64,000 bases of DNA. Origin: G965232465 sp965232465. GTDB lineage: Bacteria; Pseudomonadota; Alphaproteobacteria; JAQWUY01. The notes under the pieces were generated by a model. The model was not told the origin of the DNA. It was given only the letters and a program-made list of their open reading frames with translations, and did not search any database. This document shows, piece after piece, positions 26,985 to 36,261 of this stretch (the first letter of the stretch is position 1; each line of letters starts with the position of its first letter). A program made the translations under genes and the position numbers. The DNA lies in the NCBI GenBank assembly GCA_965232465.1, contig OZ246977.1, positions 1,922,001 through 1,986,000 of the forward strand, in the 5' to 3' direction.

Positions 26985-28523
26985 ATGACACAGCATATAT
27001 ACACAGATTTGCGGGATTTTTTGGATATTTTACATCGTCAAGGGGATTTAATACGGGTCAAAACCCCCGTGCATACCCATTTGGAAATGACGGAAATACA
27101 AACCCGTTTGATTCGAAAGGGTGGACCTGCGGTATTATTTGAAAATGTTATCAAGGCGGATGGCACACAATCAAACATGCCTGTATTGGTAAACCTTTTT
27201 GGCACCGTTGAACGGGTGGCACAAGGTATCACCCGTACACCCAAGGACAACACACACCAAAACAAATTACGGGCGGTGGGCGAAGAATTGGCATTTATGC
27301 GACAACCGGACCCTCCGCAAAGCATCAAAGACACGCCAAAATTTATCAACCTTGCCAAAACCATATTAACCATGGCACCCAAAACCATAAAAAATCCCCC
27401 CTGTCAACAAGTGGTCGTAACAGGCAATGCCATCGATTTAAATACCCTGCCGATTCAGGGCTGTTGGCCTGGGGAACCCGCCCCCCTTATTACTTGGGGA
27501 TTATGCGTATCACAAGGTCCCAACCCCAAATCAGACCGGACAGATTCGTTTAATCTGGGGATTTATCGCATGCAGCAACTGGGGAAAAACAAGGCTATTA
27601 TGCGGTGGTTAAAACATCGGGGTGGTGCCCAACATCACCAACGCTGGCAACAAAAAAATACGCAACCTTTACCCGTGGCGGTGGTCATTGGGGCGGATCC
27701 GGCGACTATTTTAGCGGCGGTTACACCTGTACCAGACACCATGAGCGAATACCAGTTTGCCGGGCTGTTACGTAATAAAAAAACCGTTTTAACGGATTGT
27801 AAAACCGTACCATTAAAAGTCCCGGCTACCGCGGAAATTGTGCTGGAAGGCACAGTTTCTTTGGATGAATATGCCCCCGAAGGTCCATATGGTGACCACA
27901 CAGGATATTACAACAGTATCGAACACTTCCCGGTGTTTACATGCACCGCCATTACCATGCGCCAAAACCCCATATACTTGTCCACCTATACCAGTCGCCC
28001 CCCCGACGAACCCAGTGTATTGGGCGAAGCTTTAAATGATATTTTTGTACCGCTTATCCAACAACAATTCCCAGAAATTACGGATTTTTGGTTGCCACCA
28101 GAAGGCTGTTCATATCGTATTGCGGTTATCAGCATAAAAAAAGCCTACGCAGGGCATGCCAAACGGGTAATGATGGGGGCATGGTCGTATTTACGACAAT
28201 TTATGTACACCAAATGGATTATCGTTGTCGACGACACAATTAATGCCAGGTGTTGGCAAGATGTATGGTGGGCCATATCGACAAAAATGGATCCTGCCCG
28301 TGATATAACCATACTGGAAAACACCCCCATTGATTATTTGGACTTTGCCAGCACTGAAAACGGGCTTGGGTCAAAAATAGGGCTCGATGCCACCGACAAA
28401 GTATATCCCGAAACCCATCGGGAATGGGGTAAAGTCATATATATGGAACAAGGTGTCATCGACAAAGTGTCCGCCATGTGGGATGAAATGGGGTTACCCC
28501 AACACTCGAAACACCCCATTTGA
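26985..28523 (+). CDS. ubiD: UbiD family 4-hydroxy-3-polyprenylbenzoate decarboxylase
   Basis: The 512-residue product has the length and motifs of UbiD, the prenyl-FMN-dependent decarboxylase of ubiquinone synthesis. LPIQGCWPGEPAPLITWGLC and FNLGIYRMQQLGKNKAIMRW contain the cofactor-binding Arg region. APEGPYGDHTGYYN contains the catalytic acidic residue. GGAG lies 6 nt before the ATG. The matching flavin prenyltransferase UbiX is not in the window. It lies 2 bp after the O-antigen-ligase-like gene and 160 bp before nadA, from which it is separated by a promoter. Confidence 0.93.
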   Translation: MTQHIYTDLRDFLDILHRQGDLIRVKTPVHTHLEMTEIQTRLIRKGGPAVLFENVIKADGTQSNMPVLVNLFGTVERVAQGITRTPKDNTHQNKLRAVGEELAFMRQPDPPQSIKDTPKFINLAKTILTMAPKTIKNPPCQQVVVTGNAIDLNTLPIQGCWPGEPAPLITWGLCVSQGPNPKSDRTDSFNLGIYRMQQLGKNKAIMRWLKHRGGAQHHQRWQQKNTQPLPVAVVIGADPATILAAVTPVPDTMSEYQFAGLLRNKKTVLTDCKTVPLKVPATAEIVLEGTVSLDEYAPEGPYGDHTGYYNSIEHFPVFTCTAITMRQNPIYLSTYTSRPPDEPSVLGEALNDIFVPLIQQQFPEITDFWLPPEGCSYRIAVISIKKAYAGHAKRVMMGAWSYLRQFMYTKWIIVVDDTINARCWQDVWWAISTKMDPARDITILENTPIDYLDFASTENGLGSKIGLDATDKVYPETHREWGKVIYMEQGVIDKVSAMWDEMGLPQHSKHPI

Positions 28524-28533
28524 TAAAAAATAT

Positions 28534-28552
28534 GGGATTTTTTTATAATCCC
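28534..28552. terminator. Weak hairpin downstream of ubiD
   Basis: GGGATT and AATCCC form a 6-bp stem around a 7-nt AT loop. No T run follows on the plus strand, so termination after ubiD is uncertain. Confidence 0.3.
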
Positions 28553-28577
28553 CCCTGTCTGTAAACTTAAAAAACAC

Positions 28578-28606
28578 TTGATAAATGATGGCATATTTGA
28601 TATGAT
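28578..28606 (+). promoter_or_regulatory. Putative promoter of nadABC
   Basis: TTGATA (28578-28583) and TATGAT (28601-28606) are separated by exactly 17 bp, and each differs from the consensus at one base. It lies 76 bp before the nadA start. Confidence 0.6.
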
Positions 28607-28682
28607 ACCTTGTGTATTGTATATCATTTTTGGGAATACTTGCATGGGTATACCCTAATAATAACGGAAATATGGCACCATA

Positions 28683-29660
28683 ATGACGGCATCGGCACCA
28701 AACAACCCTTTATATGAAAAAATATCCCATATATATGCCCCAGAAGACTGGCTGTATATGGAACCGATTGTGGCGGAAATTAACGCCCTTAAAAAACAGA
28801 AAAATGCGGTCATATTGGCACATAATTATATGACCCCTGACATTTATCATTGTGTATCTGATTTTGTGGGTGACAGCCTTGCCCTTGCCATCGAAGCGGA
28901 AAAAGTCGATGCGGACATTATTGTTATGGCGGGCGTACATTTTATGGCAGAAACCTCAAAAATCCTAAGCCCACAAAAAAAAGTCCTGATTCCTGATGCG
29001 GATGCGGGATGTTCTTTGGCATCATCGATTACGGGGGCGGATGTACGGGCATTAAAAAAACAATACCCGGGTGTCCCTGTTGTAACCTATGTCAACACCA
29101 CCGCCGATGTCAAGGCGGAAACAGATATTTGTTGCACTTCGGGCAATGTGGAAAAAATCATAAAAAAATTGGGGGTCGACGAAGTCATTCTTATTCCTGA
29201 TAAGTACTTGGCGGGCAATGTGGAAAAGGCAACGGGTGTACGCTGTATCACTTGGGAGGATGGGGCGTGCGAAGTACATGAATTGTTTACCCCACAAGAA
29301 ATGCGTGCCATCAAAAAATCTGATCCCCAGATTCAAGTCATCGCCCACCCCGAATGTCCCAAAGAAGTGGTTGCAGAGGCGGATTTTTCTGGGTCAACCG
29401 CAGGCATGATTGATTATGTGGTTACCAAACAGCCCCCTAAGGTTGCCTTGATTACCGAATGTTCGATGGCACAAAACATTGCCGATCAAGCCCCCAACAC
29501 AGAATTTGTCGGGATGTGTCGCATGTGCCCCCACATGAAGCGGATTACCTTGGACAATATATTAACCTGCTTGCAAAACGAAACCGTCGAAGTCACTTTG
29601 GATGTACAAACTATTCAATTAGCACAAGGGGCGGTACAACGGATGTTAGACCTAAGTTAA
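28683..29660 (+). CDS. nadA: Quinolinate synthase
   Basis: The 325-residue protein condenses iminoaspartate with DHAP to quinolinate, using a [4Fe-4S] cluster. The three cluster cysteines are at the family positions: Cys110 in DADAGCSLASS, Cys196 in WEDGACEVHE, and Cys282 in MCRMCPHMKR. ILAHNYMTPDIYHCVSDFVG and MAGVHFMAETSKIL are hallmark segments. The ATG at 28683 has only a weak ribosome-binding site, but an upstream ATG is followed at once by a stop. The stop overlaps the nadB start (TAATG). Confidence 0.95.
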   Translation: MTASAPNNPLYEKISHIYAPEDWLYMEPIVAEINALKKQKNAVILAHNYMTPDIYHCVSDFVGDSLALAIEAEKVDADIIVMAGVHFMAETSKILSPQKKVLIPDADAGCSLASSITGADVRALKKQYPGVPVVTYVNTTADVKAETDICCTSGNVEKIIKKLGVDEVILIPDKYLAGNVEKATGVRCITWEDGACEVHELFTPQEMRAIKKSDPQIQVIAHPECPKEVVAEADFSGSTAGMIDYVVTKQPPKVALITECSMAQNIADQAPNTEFVGMCRMCPHMKRITLDNILTCLQNETVEVTLDVQTIQLAQGAVQRMLDLS

Positions 29661-31159
29661 TGAAAACACAATACGATACGGTTATCATAGGGGCGGGAAT
29701 CGCTGGTCTGAGCTGTGCATTGTCCTGTGATTCGCACCAAAATATTTTATTGGTATCAGAAAACGCCCCCCCAAAAAGCGGATCGACCCCCTATGCACAA
29801 GGGGGTATTGCATACAGCCCCCCCGATGATGCCCATATACAATCGCATATACAAGATACTATCACCGCAGGGGCGGGATTATGTGATACGGCGGTGGTTC
29901 GGGATTTTATTGAAAAATCAAACAATGCCATACACTGGTTACAATCGCAAAATATTCAATTTGACACCACTGTGGATGGGGCATTGGAAACCTGTATCGA
30001 GGGGGGACACAAACACCCCCGCATTATTCATATTAATGGCGATGCCACGGGGGCGGGCATTACCAAAGGGTTATTCCAGCGGGTGCAACGGGCCCCAAAC
30101 ATTACCTTTATTATCGGAGCTTTAACCGCTTTATATGTGAACAATACCAATGCTATCCGTGGTGTAGGGGTCAATAACACCCCATACACATGCGCGGCGG
30201 TGGTATTTGCAACAGGCGGTGCCAGCGGACTATTTGCCGACCGCACCGCCACCGCCCAAACCAGTACTGCGTTTAAATTGGCATTGGATGCGGGGGCGGT
30301 TGCCTGTGACTTGGAATTTTTTCAATATCACCCCACCGCCCTTGATATTCCCACACCTGCGCAAGGCAACATTCCCCAAAATAATGGCAGGTTACCGCTT
30401 ATATCCGAAGCTATACGGGGACATGGGGGGATTTTAACCGTTGATAACACCCCCTTAGACACAGGGCACCCAGACGGTAGCCTTGCCCCCCGTGATGTGG
30501 TCAGCCGGGCGGTATTTTCCACCCGTAAACAGGGAAAAACCGTGATCCTAAACACCACAAGTATTAAAGATTTTTCCGATTTGTTCCCAACGGTTACAAA
30601 ATCTTGTCATCAATATAATATTGATATACGCCATATCCCCATTCGTACGGCGGTACATTATCAAATGGGGGGGATTAAAACCGATACCAATGGTATCACG
30701 GGTGTGGATGGATTGTTTGTTATTGGCGAAGCATCCGCATCGGGATTTCATGGTGCCAACCGCCTGGCAAGCAATTCATTATTGGAAGCCTGTGTTATGG
30801 GACGTAATTGTGCGGGGGTTTTAAACACCCACCACCGCCCAACCCCTGATGCCCCAATTGGTACCACAACCACCTGTATATGTGCCCAGCCCGATACGCA
30901 TATATCGCACATACAATCGTTAAACAGCACCGCCCTTGGCATTATCCGTGATGCGGACAGCTTGGTACGCACTATACGGATTTTGCGGACCCTCCCCCAA
31001 TCCCCTAATGTGGTGGCATCGCAAATGTGCATGCTATTTGCCTTATATCGTAAGGAAAGTATTGGGGCACACACCCGTGCCGATTATCCCAACACCAAAA
31101 TCTTGCCCCGACAGCATATGGATTTACGCACATTTCATATGGAAATCAAACACATCTGA
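29660..31159 (+). CDS. nadB: L-aspartate oxidase
   Basis: The 499-residue flavoprotein oxidises L-aspartate to iminoaspartate. DTVIIGAGIAGLSCALSC is the FAD Rossmann motif. GSTPYAQGGIAY, CIEGGHKHPRIIHINGDATG, FFQYHPTA, SEAIRGHGGIL and VHYQMGGIKTDTNGITGVDG are characteristic of NadB. The C-terminal helical domain ends with an RKESIGAHTRADYP-type segment. The ATG at 29660 overlaps the nadA stop. The frame is open further upstream inside nadA, but that extension is antisense to family length and shadows nadA. Confidence 0.95.
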   Translation: MKTQYDTVIIGAGIAGLSCALSCDSHQNILLVSENAPPKSGSTPYAQGGIAYSPPDDAHIQSHIQDTITAGAGLCDTAVVRDFIEKSNNAIHWLQSQNIQFDTTVDGALETCIEGGHKHPRIIHINGDATGAGITKGLFQRVQRAPNITFIIGALTALYVNNTNAIRGVGVNNTPYTCAAVVFATGGASGLFADRTATAQTSTAFKLALDAGAVACDLEFFQYHPTALDIPTPAQGNIPQNNGRLPLISEAIRGHGGILTVDNTPLDTGHPDGSLAPRDVVSRAVFSTRKQGKTVILNTTSIKDFSDLFPTVTKSCHQYNIDIRHIPIRTAVHYQMGGIKTDTNGITGVDGLFVIGEASASGFHGANRLASNSLLEACVMGRNCAGVLNTHHRPTPDAPIGTTTTCICAQPDTHISHIQSLNSTALGIIRDADSLVRTIRILRTLPQSPNVVASQMCMLFALYRKESIGAHTRADYPNTKILPRQHMDLRTFHMEIKHI

Positions 31160-31179
31160 TACAAAGGACACCTGTCATT

Positions 31180-32028
31180 ATGCATATACACACCGCCGTA
31201 AAATACGCTTTGCATGAAGATTTACAGGACATAGGCGATATTACTGTGAAATCCCTCATTCCTAATACGGCAACCACCGCCGCCCGTATTTTCGCCAAAA
31301 CCAATGGGGTGATTTCTGGTACACAATATATCCCAGTTGTATATACCCAGATGCAAGACTTATACCCCAATCAAAACCCTGTACAAGTGGATATTATCAC
31401 CCCTGATGGCACCGCCGTGACATATGGTGATACCATTGCCACCTTGCATGGGGCAACCGCCCATATTATCACTGGGGAACGCACCATTTTAAACTTTATC
31501 GGGCATCTGTCGGGTATCGCCACCACCACTGCACAAGCGGTACAGATTGCCAAACCGTTTGGCATCACCATTGCATGTACCCGTAAAACCACCCCCCTAC
31601 ACCGCAATGCTGAAAAAAAGGCGGTCGTGCATGGGGGCGGACATCCGCACCGCAATGGATTATATGATGCGGTCATGATTAAAGATAATCACATACTTGC
31701 CATATCCAATATTGTACAGGCAACACGCACCGCACAACAACAAAACCCCCATACAAAAATCGAAGTCGAAGTCGATACCCTTGCCCAACTGCAACAGGTT
31801 TTACCCACCGCCCCCGATGTTATATTATTGGACAACATGTGCCCAGATATGATTACAGATGCCATAAAAATCCGTAACCAAATCGCCCCAACGGTACCCT
31901 TGGAAGCATCGGGCAATATTACCCCCGATACCCTAAAATCATATTGTCAAACCGGCATAGACATTATATCCATGGGCTGGCTAACCCACAGTACCGCCCG
32001 CCTAGACATAAGCCTAGAATTATTATAA
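31180..32028 (+). CDS. nadC: Nicotinate-nucleotide diphosphorylase (carboxylating)
   Basis: The 282-residue quinolinate phosphoribosyltransferase completes de novo NaMN synthesis. ERTILNFIGHLSGIATTTAQ, CTRKTTPLHRNAEKKAVVHG, HRNGLYDAVMIKDNHI, IEVEVDTLAQL and VILLDNM, followed by SGNITPDTLKSYCQTGIDII, are the family's active-site segments. AAAGGACA lies upstream of the ATG. It follows nadB by 20 bp. The next gene in the same direction begins 38 bp later and looks foreign. Confidence 0.95.
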   Translation: MHIHTAVKYALHEDLQDIGDITVKSLIPNTATTAARIFAKTNGVISGTQYIPVVYTQMQDLYPNQNPVQVDIITPDGTAVTYGDTIATLHGATAHIITGERTILNFIGHLSGIATTTAQAVQIAKPFGITIACTRKTTPLHRNAEKKAVVHGGGHPHRNGLYDAVMIKDNHILAISNIVQATRTAQQQNPHTKIEVEVDTLAQLQQVLPTAPDVILLDNMCPDMITDAIKIRNQIAPTVPLEASGNITPDTLKSYCQTGIDIISMGWLTHSTARLDISLELL

Positions 32029-32066
32029 TCATACATATCTATTATTTCATATACTAAAAAATACCC

Positions 32067-35000
32067 ATGACCAAAAATAAAATTTTAATCACATTAACCG
32101 ATACAGACCTGATTATAGCAAACACAGGTAAACCTTTTACAGAGGAAAGTGTTGTAAGCTTATGCGACTTACATATAAGTGCAAAAGACAAACAAAATAA
32201 AATCAATTTACCAGAAAAGAAGGAAGAAAATTTAATCACAGATATACAACAATCAAACCTAGAAGATTGGACAAACACATCAAAAAATCATTTTGAAAAA
32301 CACATAAATAGTTTTAATGCCAAATCAAAAGATTATGAAGGACGGGAAATTGTTGAACTGTTGCAAAATGCCATTGATCCTATCACAGATAACGCTATTG
32401 GTAAAAAAGGGGTGGGATTTAAAGCTGTTTTTAATATCTGTAACACCCCTGAAATATATTCAAATTCCTTTTATTTTCATTTTGACGGCAATAAAACCGC
32501 AGAACTACTTAAAGAACATGAAATATTTGAACAATTTGAAAAGAAATATCCCATAAAAAAAGACCCCAGACATGATAAAGTTTTATCCATGTTATTACCC
32601 CATATTCTTGAACCTGAGCAGAACATTAAAAAATTGTTACAACAATACAGTACCATTATAAGATTACCGCTTGATTCTATACCAGAAAACCTCATAATCG
32701 AAGTACAAGAATTATATGAAAATCCATATTTTTTACTGTTCTTACAACATCACAGTGATATTGCATTTACAGTCGATATGATGGGGGACGAAAATACCTT
32801 TTGTATGAAGACATATAAAGACGAATTTTATATGTACGAATCCCAAAACAGCAAAATAAAAATAGCAATTCCTAAAAAAGATAGTATCAAATATAAACAC
32901 AAAAAAATATGGCACTACTTTGCCACAGAACAAGAAGTAAAAATAAACGCATTATTACATATGGACTTAGATGTATCAGATAACCGCAAAGACATACGGG
33001 AAAAATCATCAGATGCATGGGATACAGAAATTCAAAACATATTAGAAAAAATCTTAAACGATACTGAAGTGCCTATCACCACAAGAATTACATGTTTTGA
33101 ACACTATAAGTATAATACACAAACAGAATATAATTCTTTTAAAGAATTTGTAAATCAAAAAATAGCCCAATATTATCAAGAAATTGATTTTATACCCACT
33201 TATGGCAATGGAATGTCTAATATTATGGAATGTGTATATTGGGATTATGATAATCCGTTATTAAAGATTATGACAACAGATACACACGAAGACATTAAAC
33301 AACATAATTTGGTATGTCCAAAGACACAAATAAAACAAGACATATTAAAAAAATCCATATCAGACTATAAAAAAATACCTTTTTGGCAAATGAAAGGTGG
33401 CATAGTTACTTCGATCAGTTGCGATATACCTGTGAGAAGAGATTTACAATTACCCGCATTTTTTACATTAGGTGTCGATTATAACATATTGCAACTCCCT
33501 GACAATATAGAAGAATATAAAGAAAATTGTATTTATGAGATATTACCTGATAACAACTGTACCAAAATCATACAGCATAAAATTGAAAATACTTTCGACT
33601 GGGAAAATCAAGGAAACGAGATTCTTGATTTTATACACGAACAATATAAACAAAAAAATATTGATTTAAAACAATTACGGGATCATATAAAAGTACCTGT
33701 TAAAAATCATAATACATGGCATCTTGCCAAACATGTATATGCTGGCACAAAAAATGGAGGATTAGATATTGATACTATTATAAATACTCTCACAGACAGA
33801 TTTATTCTAGATTATGATACAACAAGCAAAAAAGAATTTTTTGAAAATATTGGTGTTAGTTATGGATTTAAAGTATATGATGTCGAAAATCTGGAAGAAG
33901 TACCAGCAGATACGCCTTTATTACAGGAATATCAAGTATTCTTAAAGCAGGAAGCAAATAAAAAATTCAAATATAATATGGAATACAAAAAATTAAAACA
34001 ACAAACAAAACAATATATTGATAATTTTGAAAAAATTATACACCATATAAGGGACAAATATGATTGTAATACCTTATGTGAAAAAATACAACGGATAAAC
34101 AGAAGATTTGATTTTTTAGGCTATCAACTGAAGCATACAGCATGGGTTAAAGTGAAAGGTAATCCAATTTTACAATCTGATACCCGATTTATGTGTGTCA
34201 AAGATATGTATATATCCGATAAAATTAAATCATCTTTCTTTGCTGTGCCAGATTTAGAGCCTATTCGTCATTCGGACTCTATTTCCTTTTTAAAAAATTT
34301 GGATATACAAACATCTTTAACAAAAAAAATAGAAGAATGGGAACAGTATTTTGATAAATTTAAAACATATATAAAAACACAATCCGAAGATAATAAAAAA
34401 AGGTTATGTAAAGGATTTTATAAAACTTGCTATGACGCCTTGCATGATACAAACGCACCCAATTTGAAAATATTGTGCGAAACAGATAATGGCTTAAAAT
34501 TAAAAAAATCCTCAGAAGTATACTATTACGATACCCCCTTATTACAAAAAGATAGTATAAAAGAAAATTTAAAAAAAACATATCCCATAGCCATTGTGGC
34601 ACATACATCAGAAGAAAAACACATATGTGATTTTTTTAAAATTGAAAAATTGAGTACTAAAATACATGCCCCACAATATGGTGGGGAAATTGTAAATCCC
34701 AATATTATACTAAAAATAGAAAAAGCACATAAACCTTTACAAAAATACATTACAGAAAAAACCCAAAAAACAGCAGAGTGCATAAAGTACCCTATAAAAA
34801 TAGTTGAAAATATTACCTTTAAAATTGATAAGCATGACATACCAGACGAACATCACCTTGACAGAGAAAATGAAACTATTTACATTGCTAATTCTAAAAT
34901 AAACCAAGATATTATAGAACGATTTGCACGGGCAATCGATAATGATGCAAGAAATGATATTTTGCGTATCATCGAATTATGTCACCAAAAAAACCCACAA

Positions 35001-35771
35001 AAATTACAAGACGAGTTTCGCCAATGGGGTATGGACTTAAACGAAGAAGATATTCAAGGATTCAATGACTCTGATTCTAAAATATCCGATATGGAAAATA
35101 CTTTGCAAAATGAAAGCAAGGAAGAACATGAAGCTAAACAATTACAAATCTCAAATCCTCAAACTATACCCACAGAAATAAATCAACAACCTAAAACCAC
35201 AAGGGAAATACCAACAGCAAAAACCACATTTACACATCAACGCACTGAAACAGAAACCAACCCTAACATCTTTTTACCACCTGAGGAAAATAATGAGTGT
35301 GTCGATCATAAAACACAAACATCCAGCAACATAGGAACGCATGAATCAAATTCTAATTCTAAACTCCATAAAGATATTGAACAACAGGCAATTAAAAACT
35401 GTACAGATCATTATGAAAACATGGGATACGAAGTTATATCCGTTGAAGCAGATAATATGGGATGGGATTTAGAAGTTACAAAAGACCAAAAAACCTTATA
35501 TGTTGAAGTCAAAGGCAGGGGAAATAAGCAGTATATTGCCCAATTATCAGAAAATGAGTATGAAAAAATGCAACAACACAAAAATAAATATATAATATTT
35601 ATATCAAACCTTGATGGATATAAGGTATTCGAATACGATACTGTACAAAATCGCTGGATTGATAACGCAGGCAATACAGAATTAGAAATACAAGAAAAAA
35701 CTACCAAACCAAAAGCAATAGTAGAAGCAAAAAATTTAAAAACTAATGATACGGAAACGAGTCTGTCATGA
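32067..35771 (+). CDS. HSP90/sacsin-like ATPase with C-terminal DUF3883 (NO VEIN-type) nuclease-like domain, permuted N-terminus
   Basis: The 1234-residue protein has GHKL-ATPase motifs near the N-terminus and a PD-(D/E)xK-like DUF3883 domain at the C-terminus. The ATPase N box EIVELLQNAID (residues 94-104) is followed directly by the G box IGKKGVGFKAVF (111-122) and EIYSNSFYFHFD. The strand and lid element LIIANTGKPFTEESVVSLCD, with HISAKD just after, normally lies between them but here is at residues 15-41. Residues 140 to 1090 are unassigned. The C-terminal domain has GWDLEV (Asp1134) and LYVEVKGR (Glu1147, Lys1149). Related proteins occur in bacterial defence islands. The gene is much more A-rich than its neighbours and has no clear ribosome-binding site, which points to transfer and perhaps damage. 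A defence role is inference. Confidence 0.75.
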   Translation: MTKNKILITLTDTDLIIANTGKPFTEESVVSLCDLHISAKDKQNKINLPEKKEENLITDIQQSNLEDWTNTSKNHFEKHINSFNAKSKDYEGREIVELLQNAIDPITDNAIGKKGVGFKAVFNICNTPEIYSNSFYFHFDGNKTAELLKEHEIFEQFEKKYPIKKDPRHDKVLSMLLPHILEPEQNIKKLLQQYSTIIRLPLDSIPENLIIEVQELYENPYFLLFLQHHSDIAFTVDMMGDENTFCMKTYKDEFYMYESQNSKIKIAIPKKDSIKYKHKKIWHYFATEQEVKINALLHMDLDVSDNRKDIREKSSDAWDTEIQNILEKILNDTEVPITTRITCFEHYKYNTQTEYNSFKEFVNQKIAQYYQEIDFIPTYGNGMSNIMECVYWDYDNPLLKIMTTDTHEDIKQHNLVCPKTQIKQDILKKSISDYKKIPFWQMKGGIVTSISCDIPVRRDLQLPAFFTLGVDYNILQLPDNIEEYKENCIYEILPDNNCTKIIQHKIENTFDWENQGNEILDFIHEQYKQKNIDLKQLRDHIKVPVKNHNTWHLAKHVYAGTKNGGLDIDTIINTLTDRFILDYDTTSKKEFFENIGVSYGFKVYDVENLEEVPADTPLLQEYQVFLKQEANKKFKYNMEYKKLKQQTKQYIDNFEKIIHHIRDKYDCNTLCEKIQRINRRFDFLGYQLKHTAWVKVKGNPILQSDTRFMCVKDMYISDKIKSSFFAVPDLEPIRHSDSISFLKNLDIQTSLTKKIEEWEQYFDKFKTYIKTQSEDNKKRLCKGFYKTCYDALHDTNAPNLKILCETDNGLKLKKSSEVYYYDTPLLQKDSIKENLKKTYPIAIVAHTSEEKHICDFFKIEKLSTKIHAPQYGGEIVNPNIILKIEKAHKPLQKYITEKTQKTAECIKYPIKIVENITFKIDKHDIPDEHHLDRENETIYIANSKINQDIIERFARAIDNDARNDILRIIELCHQKNPQKLQDEFRQWGMDLNEEDIQGFNDSDSKISDMENTLQNESKEEHEAKQLQISNPQTIPTEINQQPKTTREIPTAKTTFTHQRTETETNPNIFLPPEENNECVDHKTQTSSNIGTHESNSNSKLHKDIEQQAIKNCTDHYENMGYEVISVEADNMGWDLEVTKDQKTLYVEVKGRGNKQYIAQLSENEYEKMQQHKNKYIIFISNLDGYKVFEYDTVQNRWIDNAGNTELEIQEKTTKPKAIVEAKNLKTNDTETSLS

Positions 35772-36053
35772 AATTTGTGTAAGTGTTATTTATTAACCTA
35801 TGTGTTATATTCAGAATATTCTGAATATAACACATGTAACAATGAGGAGACTTACCTATGACGAAAAGAAGCAAGAAATCACATACTACACAATCAGCAA
35901 TCGATCCTGATTTGATCAAGCAACTATTGCAACAAGCCGAAGGGCAGGAACTGTTTGGTCCTGATGGCTTTTTCCAATCTTTGAAACAGAGCCTTGCCAA
36001 CGGTATCTTAGAAGGGGAAATGGAACATCACTTTGGCTATCAAAAGCATGGGT
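35766..36053 (+). mobile_element. Truncated IS256-family element (left end only)
   Basis: The segment starts with a degenerate terminal repeat (GAAATTTGTGTAAG), carries the palindrome at 35801-35834, and then the first 64 codons of a transposase. It parallels the left part of the complete element at 36164-37533. It breaks off inside the transposase at the edge of dispersed repeat b. Confidence 0.8.
35801..35834. promoter_or_regulatory. Perfect 34-bp palindrome in IS256-type leader, copy 1
   Basis: The arm TGTGTTATATTCAGAAT is followed by its exact reverse complement with no loop. A palindrome of equal length and position occurs in the second element at 36205-36238. There CAG/CTG is replaced by GGG/CCC, so pairing is kept. 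It may be an RNA hairpin protecting the transposase from outside transcription, or a protein site. Confidence 0.6.
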
Positions 36054-36055
36054 AA
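35858..36055 (+). pseudogene. IS256-family transposase, N-terminal fragment
   Basis: The frame begins MTKRSKKSHTTQSAIDPDLI and matches residues 1-65 of the complete transposase at 36262-37503 almost throughout (QLLQQAEGQELFG, DGFFQSLKQSLANGILEGEM). It ends at a stop created where repeat b begins. The catalytic part is missing, so it is inactive. AGGAG precedes the ATG as in the full copy. Confidence 0.85.
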
Positions 36056-36150
36056 ATCCACATGAAACGCAAGAATGTACAGAGAAGCTGGGGCGTTAGC
36101 CCCTTAGACTCACCATATAACCCACAAAATAAAATGTGCAGTATAATATT
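36044..36150 (-). repeat. Dispersed repeat family b, copy 2
   Basis: This 107-bp block aligns in inverted orientation with 7498-7604. It includes GGTAAATCCACAT, AACGCAAGAATGTACAG, the hairpin GGGGCGTTAGCCCC and TTAGACTCACCATATAAC. It adjoins the truncated transposase on the left and the complete IS256 element on the right. Confidence 0.7.
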
Positions 36151-36204
36151 AATATGGTTTTATGGGTATATCAGAAAGTTTGTGTAAGTAGACTTTATTA
36201 ACCA

Positions 36205-36238
36205 TGTGTTATATTGGGAATATTCCCAATATAACACA
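36205..36238. promoter_or_regulatory. Perfect 34-bp palindrome in IS256-type leader, copy 2
   Basis: The arm TGTGTTATATTGGGAAT is followed by its exact reverse complement. It ends 23 bp before the transposase ATG, next to AAGGAG. It differs from copy 1 by three compensated base pairs. Confidence 0.6.
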
Positions 36239-36261
36239 TACAAAATTAAGGAGACTTACTT

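Noticed and set aside
29459..29659. Upstream extension of nadB by 67 codons
   Set aside because: It overlaps nadA throughout and the residues do not resemble NadB; the ATG at 29660 fits the family start.
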